Shown piece after piece: positions 12,614 through 21,800 of a DNA stretch of 64,000 nucleotides (position 1 is the stretch's first letter; the number at the start of each line of letters is the position of its first letter). The stretch lies in NCBI GenBank assembly GCA_949752735.1, contig OX457039.1, positions 42,646,199 to 42,710,198 on the forward strand. Reading direction: 5' to 3'. The notes beneath the pieces were generated by a model. The model worked only from the letters and a program-made list of their open reading frames with translations, did no database searches and was not told the DNA's origin. The translations under genes and the position numbers were made by a program. The stretch is from Lumbricus terrestris (Eukaryota > Annelida > Clitellata > Crassiclitellata > Lumbricidae).

Positions 12614-13744
12614 ATAATAATAATATCAATAATAATAATAATAATTCGGTCAATGTTGCGGAGGACGAGGCCTGAATTTCTAGACATTGAATAACAGCTC
12701 CAAGCATAATTTTTTGAAATCCCGAGGGATCCTAGGTACCTCGGGTAAAAAAATAATAATAATTATAGTTGTAGTTAGTAATAATAATAGATCTAATCAT
12801 CATCATCATATTTAGGATTTTTTCCCGACATTCAACAACAGATCCGAGCATATATTTTTAAAATCCCGAGGGATCTGAGCCTTCTGAGGTACCTCGGTCA
12901 AAAAATAAAATAATGCACCACACCCCGGACGAAAACCATACACTCCAAGCTTGCTTGAGCACACTTTTGTTTTAGTTTAGTTTTTAGCCTGAGGGGTTGA
13001 GGGAAATTGACTCCAGGTTGTTTACGCGCTTTTACCTTGGGCGTTCAAAGATAATAAATGCTGAAATTAAAATTTAAAATAATGATAGATCTAATAATGA
13101 TAATGAAATTATAACCGGGGTCGTATAATTCTGTCAATTAGGTTCATTCTTTTCGTTCCAATAGTTAGTGTGACTGTGTGATGTGTTTTTTAAAGTAGTG
13201 ACAAATACACTAAGTTATTAGGCTACAGAGATTTAAACAAAATAAATTGCAATTATTTTGTCATATCTATTCGCTCAGATTATGTCGCACGATGACATAT
13301 TATGTGGGCATTCTGGTATTTCATTGAATTTTGCAACTGGTTTTACTGCAAATACACCTTTTGATCCGACCACAGTAGCATATCTAGAGGAGGAAATTGA
13401 CTCCAGGTTGTTTACACGCTGTTTACTATACTAATATATGTTATTTATTATTATTTATTTTAAACGTTTTAGTCTGTTTAAGCCGAGACTTCGAGCGCTT
13501 CTTACCGCCGTTCAGGTCCGGCATGAAGTTGGGAGCGAGTAGGATGGACGAGCAGTTCCATCGACTATCGAGGAAGAGCTCCTGGCAGACCTGTGCCGTC
13601 TGGAGCGAGGCATGAACGACGGAAGACATCAACTCCAGGTTCCGTGAACAGAATTTCCTCTGTGGTTTAGTCATGCCTTCCGTCGACGACTGCATACAGT
13701 CGCCAGTTCGATTCCAGTGATTCTCTCGTCGCTTCGCCACAGCC
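4471..13744 (-). CDS. Wnt11: Wnt11-type secreted signalling glycoprotein (four exons seen, 5' exon missing)
   Basis: Coding exons on the minus strand are 13744-13506 (5' border uncertain), 9861-9587, 5950-5652 and 4645-4471, joined through GT-AG introns of phase 1, 0 and 2. The joined frame gives about 328 residues ending in a Cys-rich tail. Wnt proteins are lipid-modified secreted ligands for Frizzled receptors. Wnt11 acts mainly in beta-catenin-independent signalling, cell polarity and gastrulation movements. What the sequence shows: the CSRNLELM and RWNCSS motifs in the first exon seen; the central Cys-rich GGCSDD stretch; [10 protein letters not shown], whose Ser is the palmitoleoylation site in this family; and the Wnt C-terminal pattern [22 protein letters not shown] ending. 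The N-terminal motif order and spacing match Wnt11 best among the paralogues I know. The first exon, with signal peptide, was not found upstream. It could be another Wnt subfamily, but this is less likely. Confidence 0.93.
4646..5312. other. Wnt11 last intron, distal part
   Basis: Intron sequence with a short CTA/ACT-rich run at 4735-4795 and ATC triplets near 4935-4960. TAGGCCTA palindromes occur at 4722, 4768 and 5011. No other element was recognised. Confidence 0.6.
5313..5537 (-). mobile_element. tRNA-derived SINE (family A), minus orientation
   Basis: On the minus strand it has a tRNA-like head with the A-box region GGTGGTGTAG and a B box read as GTTCGAATCC. The body contains CAAGTCCTTCACCCGCAA. 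It finishes with the GGGAGCGCCTCTGAGTAGAG hairpin tail and a CTATAGAAAT end. It matches copies at 24460, 26734, 28801 and 61219. It lies in the last Wnt11 intron. Confidence 0.85.
5652..5950 (-). CDS. Wnt11: Wnt11 exon, lipidation-site region
   Basis: The acceptor TTCGACAG is followed by ATGATGACG. The exon ends GGAAG|GTAGG, in phase 0 and out phase 2 (299 nt). It contains [16 protein letters not shown], the family signature with the acylated Ser, and the linker up to [13 protein letters not shown] and GTKG. The spacing from VGRK to the first Cys equals that of vertebrate Wnt11 as I recall it. A long open frame on the opposite strand (5423-5983) is only its shadow. Confidence 0.97.
6005..6130. 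repeat. (CA)n-rich microsatellite
   Basis: Imperfect CA/CACG repeat just beyond the 5' side of the third Wnt11 exon. It is intronic. Confidence 0.9.
6262..6505. repeat. (GGAT)n / GAAT microsatellite
   Basis: Imperfect tetranucleotide repeat, TGGATGGA with GAATGA variants, cleanest at 6328-6360. A phrase containing CGGACTGCTTTGTG recurs as CGGGCTGCTTTGTG (about 6312 and 6439), showing a higher-order unit of about 127 bp. The Ser/Ile/His-Pro-rich frames across it are artefacts. Confidence 0.85.
6506..7274. other. Wnt11 intron with a (TA)n run
   Basis: Intronic sequence containing a pure (TA)n tract at 6947-6993. Nothing else was recognised before the mariner-like element. Confidence 0.6.
7275..8677 (+). 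mobile_element. Tc1/mariner-type DNA transposon with long inverted repeats, defective
   Basis: Both ends are CAGGGTGGCTCAAAAAAAA and its complement, flanked by TA at 7273-7274 and 8678-8679. The inverted repeats extend about 220 bp on each side (7275-7500, 8455-8677) with few differences. The 1403-bp element lies within a Wnt11 intron. The interior encodes plus-strand transposase remnants: a helix-turn-helix-like [15 protein letters not shown] near 7686, [11 protein letters not shown] near 7843, QQDSAPACS near 8068, and [15 protein letters not shown] near 8188. Frames change between these pieces and there are stops, so it makes no functional transposase. Confidence 0.9.
8678..9526. other. Wnt11 intron, purine-rich patch
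   Basis: A TA run lies at 8719-8743 and a strongly purine-rich GAA/GGA stretch at 8860-9010. The remainder is unremarkable. Confidence 0.6.
9527..9585. repeat. (GT)n microsatellite next to a Wnt11 splice donor
   Basis: Imperfect GT repeat. On the gene strand it is (CA)n starting within about 8 bases of the GTATAT donor of the central Wnt11 exon. Confidence 0.9.
9587..9861 (-). CDS. Wnt11: Wnt11 exon, central region
   Basis: The acceptor TTTTTCAG is followed by GCAGTCGAGAG, and the exon ends AGAAAG|GTATAT. The 275 nt fit phase 1 in and phase 0 out exactly. It encodes [15 protein letters not shown], the conserved Wnt helix, then a Cys-rich loop with [12 protein letters not shown], and finishes [10 protein letters not shown] (GT)n run begins directly at the donor side (9527-9585), so the 5' splice site abuts a microsatellite. 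Confidence 0.95.
9881..10007. repeat. (TTCA)n microsatellite
   Basis: About 30 copies of ATTC/TTCA with a few CATCCATC changes. It is intronic in Wnt11, 20 bases upstream of the central exon on the gene strand. Confidence 0.95.
10008..10167 (-). mobile_element. SINE/LINE 3' tail fragment
   Basis: Two copies in a row of the tail hairpin region in minus orientation: ATTTATATCG...TCTTTTCAAGG...GAAGCGCTCTCG, then ATTTCTATAGCGCCCTTCC at 10132. They match the 3' module shared by SINE family A and the LINE fragments in this window. Confidence 0.6.
10168..10320. mobile_element. hAT-type MITE, GGGCGGAGTTT family, copy 1
   Basis: The 153-bp element is bounded by CAGGGGCGGAGTTT and CTACGCCCATG. It is flanked by a perfect 8-bp duplication CCAATCAG (10160-10167 and 10321-10328). 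The interior is G-rich on one side and C-rich on the other (GGGGCT/AGCCCC). It is related to the copies at 14872 and 32693, in inverse orientation. Confidence 0.92.
10435..11430. mobile_element. Non-autonomous hAT transposon, ~1 kb
   Basis: The ends are TAGGGCTGTTG and CAACAGCCCTA, flanked by a perfect 8-bp duplication ATTTTTTG (10427-10434 and 11431-11438). The subterminal regions are packed with TTAATCG/CGATTAA and CGCGTTAA motifs in both orientations, possible transposase-binding sites. The interior has no recognisable transposase. It sits in the first Wnt11 intron seen. Confidence 0.93.
11431..12554. other. Wnt11 intron, nothing recognised
   Basis: No repeat family or exon recognised. 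Two overlapping plus-strand open frames at 11551-11926 have no conserved look. Confidence 0.5.
12557..12648. repeat. (TAG)n/(TAA)n microsatellite
   Basis: TAG triplets grading into AAT triplets, in the Wnt11 intron. Confidence 0.9.
12668..12912. repeat. Tandem duplication of a ~90-bp unit containing ATCCCGAGGGAT
   Basis: Unit 1 (about 12668-12760) and unit 2 (about 12818-12908) both run GACATT-AA-AACAG, then AGCAT, then AAATCCCGAGGGATC, then GGTACCTCGG, then AAAAAATAA. The core ATCCCGAGGGAT is a perfect palindrome. A TAATAATAGATCTAAT spacer lies between them, and a similar ATAGATCTAATAATGATAATG recurs at 13084. Confidence 0.7.
12998..13425. repeat. Pair of ~26-bp direct repeats
   Basis: GAAATTGACTCCAGGTTGTT occurs at about 13003 and again at about 13396, followed by TACGCGC or TACACGC. 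The second copy lies about 80 bases downstream of the Wnt11 exon donor on the gene strand. The 390 bp between them hold no recognised element. Confidence 0.7.
13506..13744 (-). CDS. Wnt11: Wnt11 exon, N-terminal cysteine region
   Basis: The frame runs WNRTGDC, then [13 protein letters not shown], then [11 protein letters not shown], then DLNG, ending G|GTAAG at 13506/13505 (phase 1). WNRT and NCSS are possible N-glycosylation sites. The 5' border is inferred from an AG at 13746-13745. An alternative AG lies a few codons downstream, so up to about 10 residues are uncertain. The exon carrying the signal peptide must lie above 13744 and was not recognised. Confidence 0.9.
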
Positions 13745-13831
13745 CTACGCAGGTCAAGCAGTCACTGTGAATTAGCTACATGTTTTTATACAATACAATA
13801 CAATGTTATCTGGTATCATAGTATGGAAATT

Positions 13832-14092
13832 CAGTGGCGTAGCCAGGAATTTATGATGGGGGTTGGGGGTTTTATGGTCTGGCCGGATGCCCTTTCTGAC
13901 ACCAACCCAACAGTATTACAGTAAATAAAAAGGGAGGGAATAAAGTAACAAAGGGAATAAAGTAAGAAAAACAATCGTTATTACAAGCAATTGTTTTTGT
14001 TTTTCGTAATTAATTGGATAAATAACCTTTTAAAAAACTTTTTCCTAGGTCAATGGGGTTTAACTCCCTAAAACCCCCCGTCTGCGCCACTG
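13832..14092. mobile_element. hAT-type MITE, CAGTGGCGTAGCC family
   Basis: A 261-bp element with ends CAGTGGCGTA and TGCGCCACTG, flanked by a perfect 8-bp duplication TGGAAATT (13824-13831 and 14093-14100). The ends are the common CAGTGGCG hAT type, shared with the copy at 41688. Confidence 0.92.
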
Positions 14093-14871
14093 TGGAAATT
14101 AAATGTAAGCTTGACGTAGGGTAAAGCTACGCTAAACATGCTAAGGTGATGCGGAAAGGAAAGGCGAGGTATATATAAGATAAGCATGTTAGTAAGTTAG
14201 CAAGAAACGGCGAGGCATGGAGTGGTAAGGTTATGCTAGAGCCGAGAGGCAAAGTGGAGTAACAAATTATAAGTCAAAGTAAGTATGATATGGTTAGAAA
14301 AATATGGTAATTAGCTAATAAAATATAACTGTGGTATAGTACCCACAGAAAAGAGATGCGATGGCATGGTAACGATAGATAGATCTAAGACTAGTAGATC
14401 TATAATTATTTGGGATGGCATGATAAAGTAGAACAAGGTAAGTCAAAGCGCGTATAATATGGTATGGCAAGAAATTCGTTAATTTGTTCCAGGTAATTCA
14501 AAGTGGGTGGTAGGCTATAAGAGATGGGTTATGTTGGATCAATTTGACCTGAATGCAGTTGGTCTTGAATTGACGCTATATGAATCTGAAATTAAATGAA
14601 TGAATGATTGTTTTGGTGGCATCATAGAAAAGTGTCAAGCAACATCATTTCAAGACGCCGTCTGGTGTTCCTTCATTCCGGTGTTCCTTCATTCCCGTGT
14701 TCTCGTCTTCACAATGTCTATTGTCTTCGATGCCAGTCTATAAGTCAGCACACGAAGACTCTCCCTTGCCTCAACCTTTGCAATCCACTATCCCTTCTTG
14801 CGTCCACCTGCACTTCCCGTCTGTCCGTTCACCCATCGCACGACATTTATCGATAGCAAGTATAGTTTCTT
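14093..14871. other. AT/GA-rich sequence upstream of the Wnt11 exons
   Basis: Contains many short AGGTAAG/AAGTAAG/GGTATGG phrases but no clear tandem unit. The missing first Wnt11 exon should lie somewhere upstream of 13744 on the minus strand; none was identified here. Confidence 0.4.
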
Positions 14872-15043
14872 CATCGGCGGAGTTTGGTTTCCGTTCTTGG
14901 AGGCGCTAACTTATGAGTCTGCGCCTTCTTGGGGTGGGGGGGGGCTAAGCCCGGGAAAAGATACCGTTTACACGGTAAAAAAACTGAATCTGGGTCTTCT
15001 TGGAAGGGCTTAGCCCCCTAGCTCCTGATAAACTCCGCCCATG
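14872..15043. mobile_element. hAT-type MITE, GGGCGGAGTTT family, copy 2
   Basis: A 172-bp element with ends CATCGGCGGAGTTT and AAACTCCGCCCATG and a perfect 8-bp duplication AGTTTCTT (14864-14871 and 15044-15051). The interior shares GGTTTCCGTTCTTGGAGG and CTAAGCCCGGGAAAAGAT with the copy at 32693. Confidence 0.93.
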
Positions 15044-16094
15044 AGTTTCTTCTCACGCAGATGCTTTAGAAGTCTCCAATAACATCACGAATATAATCAA
15101 TTGGACTCAAATAGCAGCATCACACACCAATTGAATAAATGAATATATCAAACATTTCCTCCAACACTATAATTAGGCCTATACCTATAGATGCGTGGCA
15201 TAGAGGTATCTGTCGCAAATGACAAGCAGCGTATCAAGGTTCGGCATAAATGTTCGTGGGTACTATCCGCGATGTTTACGCCGTTGTCTTAAGACCCGTG
15301 TTTATGAAGACATCGTCATAGAACAGCTGCTTCACATAGATCTATTAATTACCGGCAAACATAATGAAATTCTCTTACTGCCAGTTTGCATTCCGACTAC
15401 CACCAATTTGTGAATGGTCTGCCTAGAATCGACCATTGACCGGCGCAAAACGGGTCATTAGATCGCTATAAAGCGGCGCCGAAGATGAGGTGAGTAGCCT
15501 ACTGAGTAAATTCTACTCTTCAGATGAAAGCGATGCCTGGTGTTTATGGTCAATATTAGAGCCTTTGAAAGCAAAGCAGGTCTTATGAATGAATGACTGA
15601 ATGATCTTTCTTCCTCACTTAGTCCAGGCCATCTGCCTGAGCCCCCCCTCATCTCCTCGTCGGAGGGGTCCCTCCGTGATCCACAATTAAACTATGAGTA
15701 TAGCTGGGAATCTACTCAGCTGCTTAGACTTTTATCTGAACCAGTTTTTAATGTAATACCAATAAATTATGGGTAACTAAAATTAATGGTCAGATTTTAA
15801 ATCCGTAATAATTCACGATTATAGTGAATGCATCACGTGTCGGTACAAATGAGTCTGTCTGTATGTGTGGGTGTGTCTCCTTCTGGCTCTCCTTCTCTTC
15901 GTCTGTGTCTCTCTTTCTCTAAGATTCACAGCAATTTATCGCTGCTTCCTGGACTGCCTGGAAGGCTCTTCCTCTGACCACTTTCAACTTCAGTCGTCCT
16001 CTAAAAGTCCTTTTATCTAAAGCTCACAACCTCGAATAATCTATCTCGCAAAGTGTGATTGAGTTGATGAGAACAGCGCATCTACGTACAAATG
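15044..16094. other. No gene recognised
   Basis: AT-rich sequence. A stretch at 15925-16040 (GCTTCCTGGACTGCCTGGAA onward) vaguely resembles LINE 3' sequence but is too decayed to assign. Confidence 0.4.
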
Positions 16095-16417
16095 TGTATG
16101 CATGTATGTATGTATGTATGTATGTATGTATGCATGTATGCATGTATGTATGTATGTATGTATGTATGTATGTATGTATGTATGTATGTATGTATGTATA
16201 TGTATGTATGTATGTGTTTAACTTTGTATGTAAGTATGTATGTTTGTTTGTAGGTTAATAACTTTGTATGTATGTATGTATGTATGTATGTATGTATGTA
16301 TGTATGTATGTATGTATGTATGTATGCATGCATGCATGCATGCATGCGTGCGTGCGTGCATGGATGTATGTATGTATGTATGTATGTATGTATGTATGTA
16401 TGTATGTATGTATGTAG
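16095..16417. repeat. (GTAT)n microsatellite with (GCAT)n and (GCGT)n islands
   Basis: About 320 bp of GTAT repeats. They are interrupted by a degenerate segment at 16200-16265 and by a GCAT/GCGT block at 16325-16362. Met-Tyr-Val-Cys frames across it are artefacts. Confidence 0.95.
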
Positions 16418-17479
16418 GCTACTTAGTCTTAGGGAATGTGTATATAATATGCAGACCAAAAAGTGCCGAAAGGAACTTTGAACTTGTCCCAGGTTCTTTA
16501 AACACTCAATATTTCTTGCAATTATCAGTCAGGTCGTTTGAAGCTTCGACTCCGATTCTCTGAACTTTTCGACGCTTTTACCTGTTATCTACACCAACCA
16601 ACCAAACTCTTTCACAAACTTAGCAGTTGTCAGTTCTGCCTCTTCAGCTGGCAACCACTCAGGATAATCTCCACTCAGAATTTCTCATCTAAAGCTACCA
16701 GACTTTCGGGAGCTAGAATGAACAACTGACCAGTTGTTGAAACATTGCACTAAGTATGAACTATTAGGCGTTGAAGTGCAGAAGTAAATTTTCTTAATAC
16801 TTGAGCCGTCGACTTTAATCATGCAGACTATACACATGTGAATTGAGATTTGAATGTTTAGAGCCGCTCTTTTGAGAGACTCTTCGAACTTTCTTAACAC
16901 TTCTACTGCCTCCATTATAATAGTATAAGGCTATAAGCCTACCCGTCATTCCGCAAGGTATAATAATGGCCCAACAGCTGAATCGCATCATAAATCTATT
17001 ATCGATAAGTTCCCTACAGATGGCAGACAATAGTGCTACATGGTCAGTCCTGCTAGACACTCAAGAGCCATATAAACCGACGATTACTAAACTATACATT
17101 GTAAGCTTGACCGATCTTTTAAATCTTCCTCCAACAATTTATTGTACACAAGACAGAACAGAAACGTAGCTAAAAACTTTGGTGGTTGAGATCTACCCAA
17201 ACACTAATTTGTATTGTGTGCAATGCCTCTAATGTCAGTGTGAGAATTGCATGGGATTGGGGTTCGACTCTTGTTGCTCTTGCTGCGAGAAACGCTTCAT
17301 AAATGCCCAGTTACAATACAGTACAATACAAACCCTTTCTTAGGACCCATGCACAGTAAAGTCCTCTTGGCGCATCCCGACCTCATGTGTATCACAGGCT
17401 GACCAACGTGACAGTCCCCAGTTAGATCTGTCTGCGATTCTCATAATAGCCTATGGCTTCCATATCAGTCATTATCTTC
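16418..17479. other. No gene recognised
   Basis: Low-information sequence. A possible degenerate tRNA-like B box GGGGTTCGACTC lies at 17260, followed by AATACAGTACAATACAA near 17310, which may mark an old SINE. Confidence 0.4.
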
Positions 17480-17920
17480 CTAAGTACTCTCATATATCAT
17501 CGTTTATGATTAACCAACTACACTGGCTTCCTCTCTCTGCCCGCATACAATATAAAGTCCTTTCAAATGGTACTCAAATCCAAACTGGGTCTTGCATCGA
17601 TGTATCTCAGTGATATCATTCGTTCTCCTCTATCAGCATCTTCTCATCGACCTCTCCGTTCTCTGGACAGGGCTGACTTGTTTGTTCCACGAGCTAGGAC
17701 CACTATTGCTCAAACTCGATCCTTCACCATCATTGGGCCCTCCTTGTGGAATTCTCTTCCCTCCACTCTGCGTGGGACTCTACTTTCAGGATCGTTATCT
17801 ACATCTCTCTCTCTTCTTAAGACCTATTTTTTCTCTAGGGGTTATCGCACTGGGAACGCTACTGAATGGCTTTGGTTGTGAGCGGCGCTATAGAAATTAC
17901 TAATTACATTACATTATCTG
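17480..17920 (+). mobile_element. CR1/L2-type LINE, 3'-terminal fragment
   Basis: The frame encodes the C-terminal end of a reverse transcriptase polyprotein: NQLHWLPLSARIQYKV at about 17513, then LKSKLGLASMYLSD, then PRARTTIAQTRSFTIIGP and SLWNSLPSTLR. A one-base shift lies between the first two blocks. The 3' end is GAGCGGCGCTATAGAAATTA with an ATTAC-repeat tail. A homologous fragment lies at 55756-56310. Confidence 0.88.
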
Positions 17921-18710
17921 AAGATCTGCTCTTATCTTCCTAAATATCACATCAAAAGAGCAATTCTGAGATTTTTAGGGTGTATGACTAGGTGAACGTT
18001 TCATATGGGCAAAGTTGTACGAAACATCGATAATCTATGAAATTTCAGGCCAAATCGCTTTGTCTATAGGCTATAATATTCATTCATTATTCATCATATG
18101 CATTTATATAGCGCCTCTTCAAGGGAACTACTCAGAGGCGCTCCATTAATAGGCATGGAATTCATTGAAACCGGCCGAGGCGGTGACGGATCTCAATCAA
18201 TAATTTATTTATTAATTTGAAAATGGGCAAGTAACGTAACACCGTGTCACCCATACCATATAACTACACGGTCGATACAATAGAATGTGTAATTTACAGT
18301 TAGGCTACATTACGGATCCATTTCCAAAAGAAATCCTTCAAAACACTTTATTCCTCTTTTTTCTGCGTATTTCTTTTACCGACTCCCACATTCTCTTTCC
18401 GCGCAGTTTCCGATCCATGCCATTCCCCTTTCTCCCATTCTCCTCTTCCTCTTTCCGATCAAGCGGTGCGCGCCAACTGATACGAAGTAAAAGGCGCCAA
18501 AGCGGCAGGTAAATCCCCGCTAATGCGAAGATGAAAATATCACGGAGCAAAATATCATGACACTTTTATTCGATGTCGGCAGATTAACACATCAACTAAA
18601 TCGTAAAACCACGACTATAATGGAGAGCACAACAATTAATGAAAGCTCTCCCCGATACATAAAAACACATAAATACATAACACCTTCTATGCATAATATA
18701 GGCTATACAT
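17921..18710. other. Sequence with a SINE/LINE tail fragment
   Basis: 18098-18150 carries the minus-oriented tail ATTTATATAGCGCCTCTTCA...CAGAGGCGCTCC. The rest is unassigned. A minus-strand open frame at 18338-18550 begins with a hydrophobic stretch and then a basic/acidic run; it is not recognised. Confidence 0.5.
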
Positions 18711-19511
18711 GGTGTCCCGTCAAAAGCGCGCAGGGCAAAAGCGCGCCGACAAAAGCGCGCCGACAAAAGCGCGCTCGGGACAAATGCGCGCCGACATAAG
18801 CGCGCGGCGTGGACCAAAGGCTGTACTTGCACTTCGCCTTACAGAAATTAAAGCAATACCCGCCTATACTTCTCACCTACATGTGGCCAATATTCAAAGC
18901 CTTTCGTCAAGCCGATGATTTAATCACCTATTTTGATTAAAGTTTTTTGTCCACAAATAACGCCGATTTATGAGACTTGTAAGGAAACCGAAAGATTCAA
19001 GAAGATTCGCTACCTACTGGTTGCGTATTTGCTCAACCTGAACTACGGCAAACGCAACACACATTAACTTGCGAAACAACAGGAACATTGCGAACTATAA
19101 AAAAAGACATTGATTAGAGTAGTCTATATTCGCAATTTAAAATTCAAGAACTGTAACTTCAGTTTGTTGACATTATATGCCCTATTTTTCGTCCGCAGTT
19201 GACGTCATTAGCATATTTGATGTAGATTAGATTAGACTCTTAGCCTCTTAGCAATATGATTTGTCCAGAACTTCTAGTTAATTTTTGAACATTAGACTTT
19301 TATTTCGTTGTTTGCTGCCAAACAATTACACATGACTTTATTCCTCAGCTTTTCACTTCTTTTTATGTGTCATTGTGTATGTTAGTCTATATCTTGTTGA
19401 TTGCGCGCTTATGTCGGCGCGCATTTGTCCAGCGCGCTTTTCACGGGTCGCGCTTATGTCGGCGCGCTTTTGTCGGCGCGCTTTTGTCCTGCGCGCTTTT
19501 GACGGGGTACC
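18711..19511. mobile_element. DNA transposon with CGCGC-rich multi-repeat ends (Mutator-like?)
   Basis: The ends are GGTGTCCCGTCAAAAGCGCG and the complement of GGTACCCCGTCAAAAGCGCG. The 801-bp element is flanked by a perfect 10-bp duplication GGCTATACAT (18701-18710 and 19512-19521). Each end carries a cluster of 6-7 copies of an 11-mer, CAAAAGCGCGC with CAAATG and CATAAG variants, mostly spaced 14 bp (left 18720-18805, right 19402-19502). The interior is AT-rich with no transposase. A 9-10 bp duplication suggests the Mutator superfamily, but the ends do not name a family. Confidence 0.88.
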
Positions 19512-21229
19512 GGCTATACATACCTGTTATACATATATACGTACATGCATATATATACATGAATATATATGTATGACATTGTATATAATTATAAATAAGA
19601 GTCCATGCTTGTGTCGAATGTGTGATGCCTATAGATAAACAGCATACTGTGCATTGGCGCTCTCTCCCTCATCGTACTCTAACCCTTTCTTTGCCCTTAG
19701 GATGTTTTGAATGGCAACAGTCGTTTCCCCTTTTACGGCCCTATAATGTGCAGTCGAATCTCCCTTGGGCACAGAAGGGGTGGGAACGGTAACCCTTTCT
19801 ACACTTCATCTCCAACCGGATAACCATTGGATTCCATCACGGTCAATGAATGACAGGACGTGATGTATATATATGTATATATATACTCTGGATACATTTC
19901 TCCACACAGACGCATATATATATATATACAATTATACATAGCCCACTCCATGTAGGTTGTCTGAACTTAACATCTATAAAGACATTTCTTATTTCACCTA
20001 AAGGTAAGGTCGTCGATACAATTGGAAACTAAAACTGACCTCATAAGAGGGCATTGAGGAATGCGTTGCATCCCTATATATATATAATTATATATATATA
20101 TATAATTTATATATATATATATTATAATTATATACACATCGCCCACTTTAAACCGTCCATTTTCTGCGTTTTGTAACCAAAGTGGAGTCTAAAGAGAGCA
20201 CAACAAATAACCGCGTTCTATATACTACTATAATTATACTGCATCAACCAAGACATGGATCAACTGACTGACTGACTGACTTACATCTAGAAACTTATAA
20301 ACTCACTCACTCGTTAATTCACTCACTTCTCATTCATCCAATCGTTCACCTACCACCACCACCACCACCACCACCACCATCACTTTTTTCTTTCTTGGTC
20401 TTACGGACTAGGAGCGCCTCTGATTGATGCGCACTCTGAGAGGCGCTATATAAATTTATAGATACAATACAATACCACCGCCTTATACAACCACAGATAT
20501 CCAGATGCCGCCATTGATACCTAAATGCTACCATTGATGTACCAAATGCTATTATTGATATCTAAATGCAACACATTATACCGTAGACATGCAAGATGCA
20601 ACTTATCTATTCTGACATCTGCGCTATTGCGTCTATTTAAAATTTGCAGCTGAATTTTTGTGTGGAACACTTCGGGCAAGGGTTCAGTTGGGGGTCAAGG
20701 CCATTTTGGACCAATATTCCGTATTCTGCGCTGCAAAAGAGGGGCGCCAACACGCAATGTACATTGTAGGCTGCACTCATGGTGGTCACACAAGTATCGC
20801 CAGAGGGTGAAACTCCGCAGAAGCTCAACGCTGCAATTTACTATAATAGGCCATTATACGATGGCACATGTGTACCTATAGGCCTTATTATACGCATACA
20901 TATATATAAGCTTATATAGCCTATAACATGTAAGTGAGCGCTGTGGTTTATATGTATGACGACAGAGGCATTTGCGGATTTTCTTACAGAGACACGCAAC
21001 CTCTACGCAATAAACTAGGAGAGGTTTTCATCAGTAAGTGTAGCCTTTCACACTGCGTTTTTTCTCTGGAAGCCTTCTGTGACCTATTGTTTTTTGTTCA
21101 CCTTTTAATCGGGCTCGATTATTTTCATATGTTTCTTGTGCATTTTCAGTTTCTCTGGTAGGCTATTTCTGCATTTTAAATCGCTCTCTTCATTTCAACA
21201 GTCTGCGATATACAATGCTGAATGCTTGT
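19512..21229. other. No gene recognised; AT and CCA repeats
   Basis: A TA-rich near-palindrome lies at 20081-20133 and a (CCA)n tract at 20351-20380. A plus-oriented SINE/LINE tail, GGAGCGCCTCTGATTG...GAGGCGCTATATAAAT, lies at 20410-20475 with an AATACAAT end. Other open frames show no motif. Confidence 0.5.
20410..20475 (+). mobile_element. Isolated SINE/LINE 3' tail with hairpin
   Basis: GGAGCGCCTCT and AGAGGCGCT form the arms of the tail hairpin, followed by ATATAAATTTATAGATACAA. No SINE body precedes it, so it is a heavily 5'-truncated retroelement copy. Confidence 0.7.
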
Positions 21230-21800
21230 CTGAAGTCCAAGAAGTTTATGGAGATTCTCTGGTTGTACTCAGTGTTTTTTCCTTAAAAAGATCAACTCAC
21301 CTGGAGGTTTTTGTAAGAACTTCTAAGAAGAATAATAGTTGCCAGAGACAAGGATGCAACACTGACGTTTTACAAGTCACTGGTTATGCCACATAAGAAT
21401 ACTACATCCTGGTATGAAATCATACCTGAACCATGACTATAGAAAACCTAGTATGATGATGATTTTGGATTAGGCCTAGAAAGATTTGAGCCGTGAATTG
21501 AGGTTGAAAAGGTGTGGATTGAGAAACAACATTAGTGGAAAGGAGTAGAGCTAATCGAAGCATATAAGATCATCGCCGGAATATATTATTAGAAGAATTA
21601 CTACAGTGTGAGAGGTTATTTAAAATTTGCACCAACGAAGCAACACGGGTTCAGTGGCATACAACGTAAGAAGTCGAATTGAACTTCAGCGTAGAAATTC
21701 TTCAGTGCATGAGTTGCAAATTAATTTCTGGAATGGGGATAGCACTGTCTCAGCTGACAGCGAATAACAGGAAGCTATGAGAAATTGTGATGTTGCGCTT
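21230..21800 (+). mobile_element. Decayed non-LTR retrotransposon C-terminal fragment
   Basis: Read across many stops and shifts, the plus strand gives a pattern typical of LINE C-termini: a tyrosine-less VEKVWIEKQH block near 21504, then VELIEAYKIIAGIYY near 21547, then a block with RNSSVHELQINFWN near 21700. Upstream, SLVMPHKNTTSW-like residues fit the preceding region. There is no intact frame. The clade was not resolved. Confidence 0.5.

Noticed and set aside
13003..13425. The 26-bp direct repeats as target duplication of a transposon
   Set aside because: The intervening 390 bp has no inverted ends, tail or internal promoter, and the repeats are too long for a DNA transposon.
16055..16563. 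Tyr/Val/Cys/Met-rich open frames on both strands
   Set aside because: They follow the (GTAT)n microsatellite exactly.
18338..18550. Minus-strand frame as the Wnt11 signal-peptide exon
   Set aside because: It begins with a hydrophobic stretch but continues into a highly charged repeat, and no donor in phase with the next Wnt11 exon was seen.
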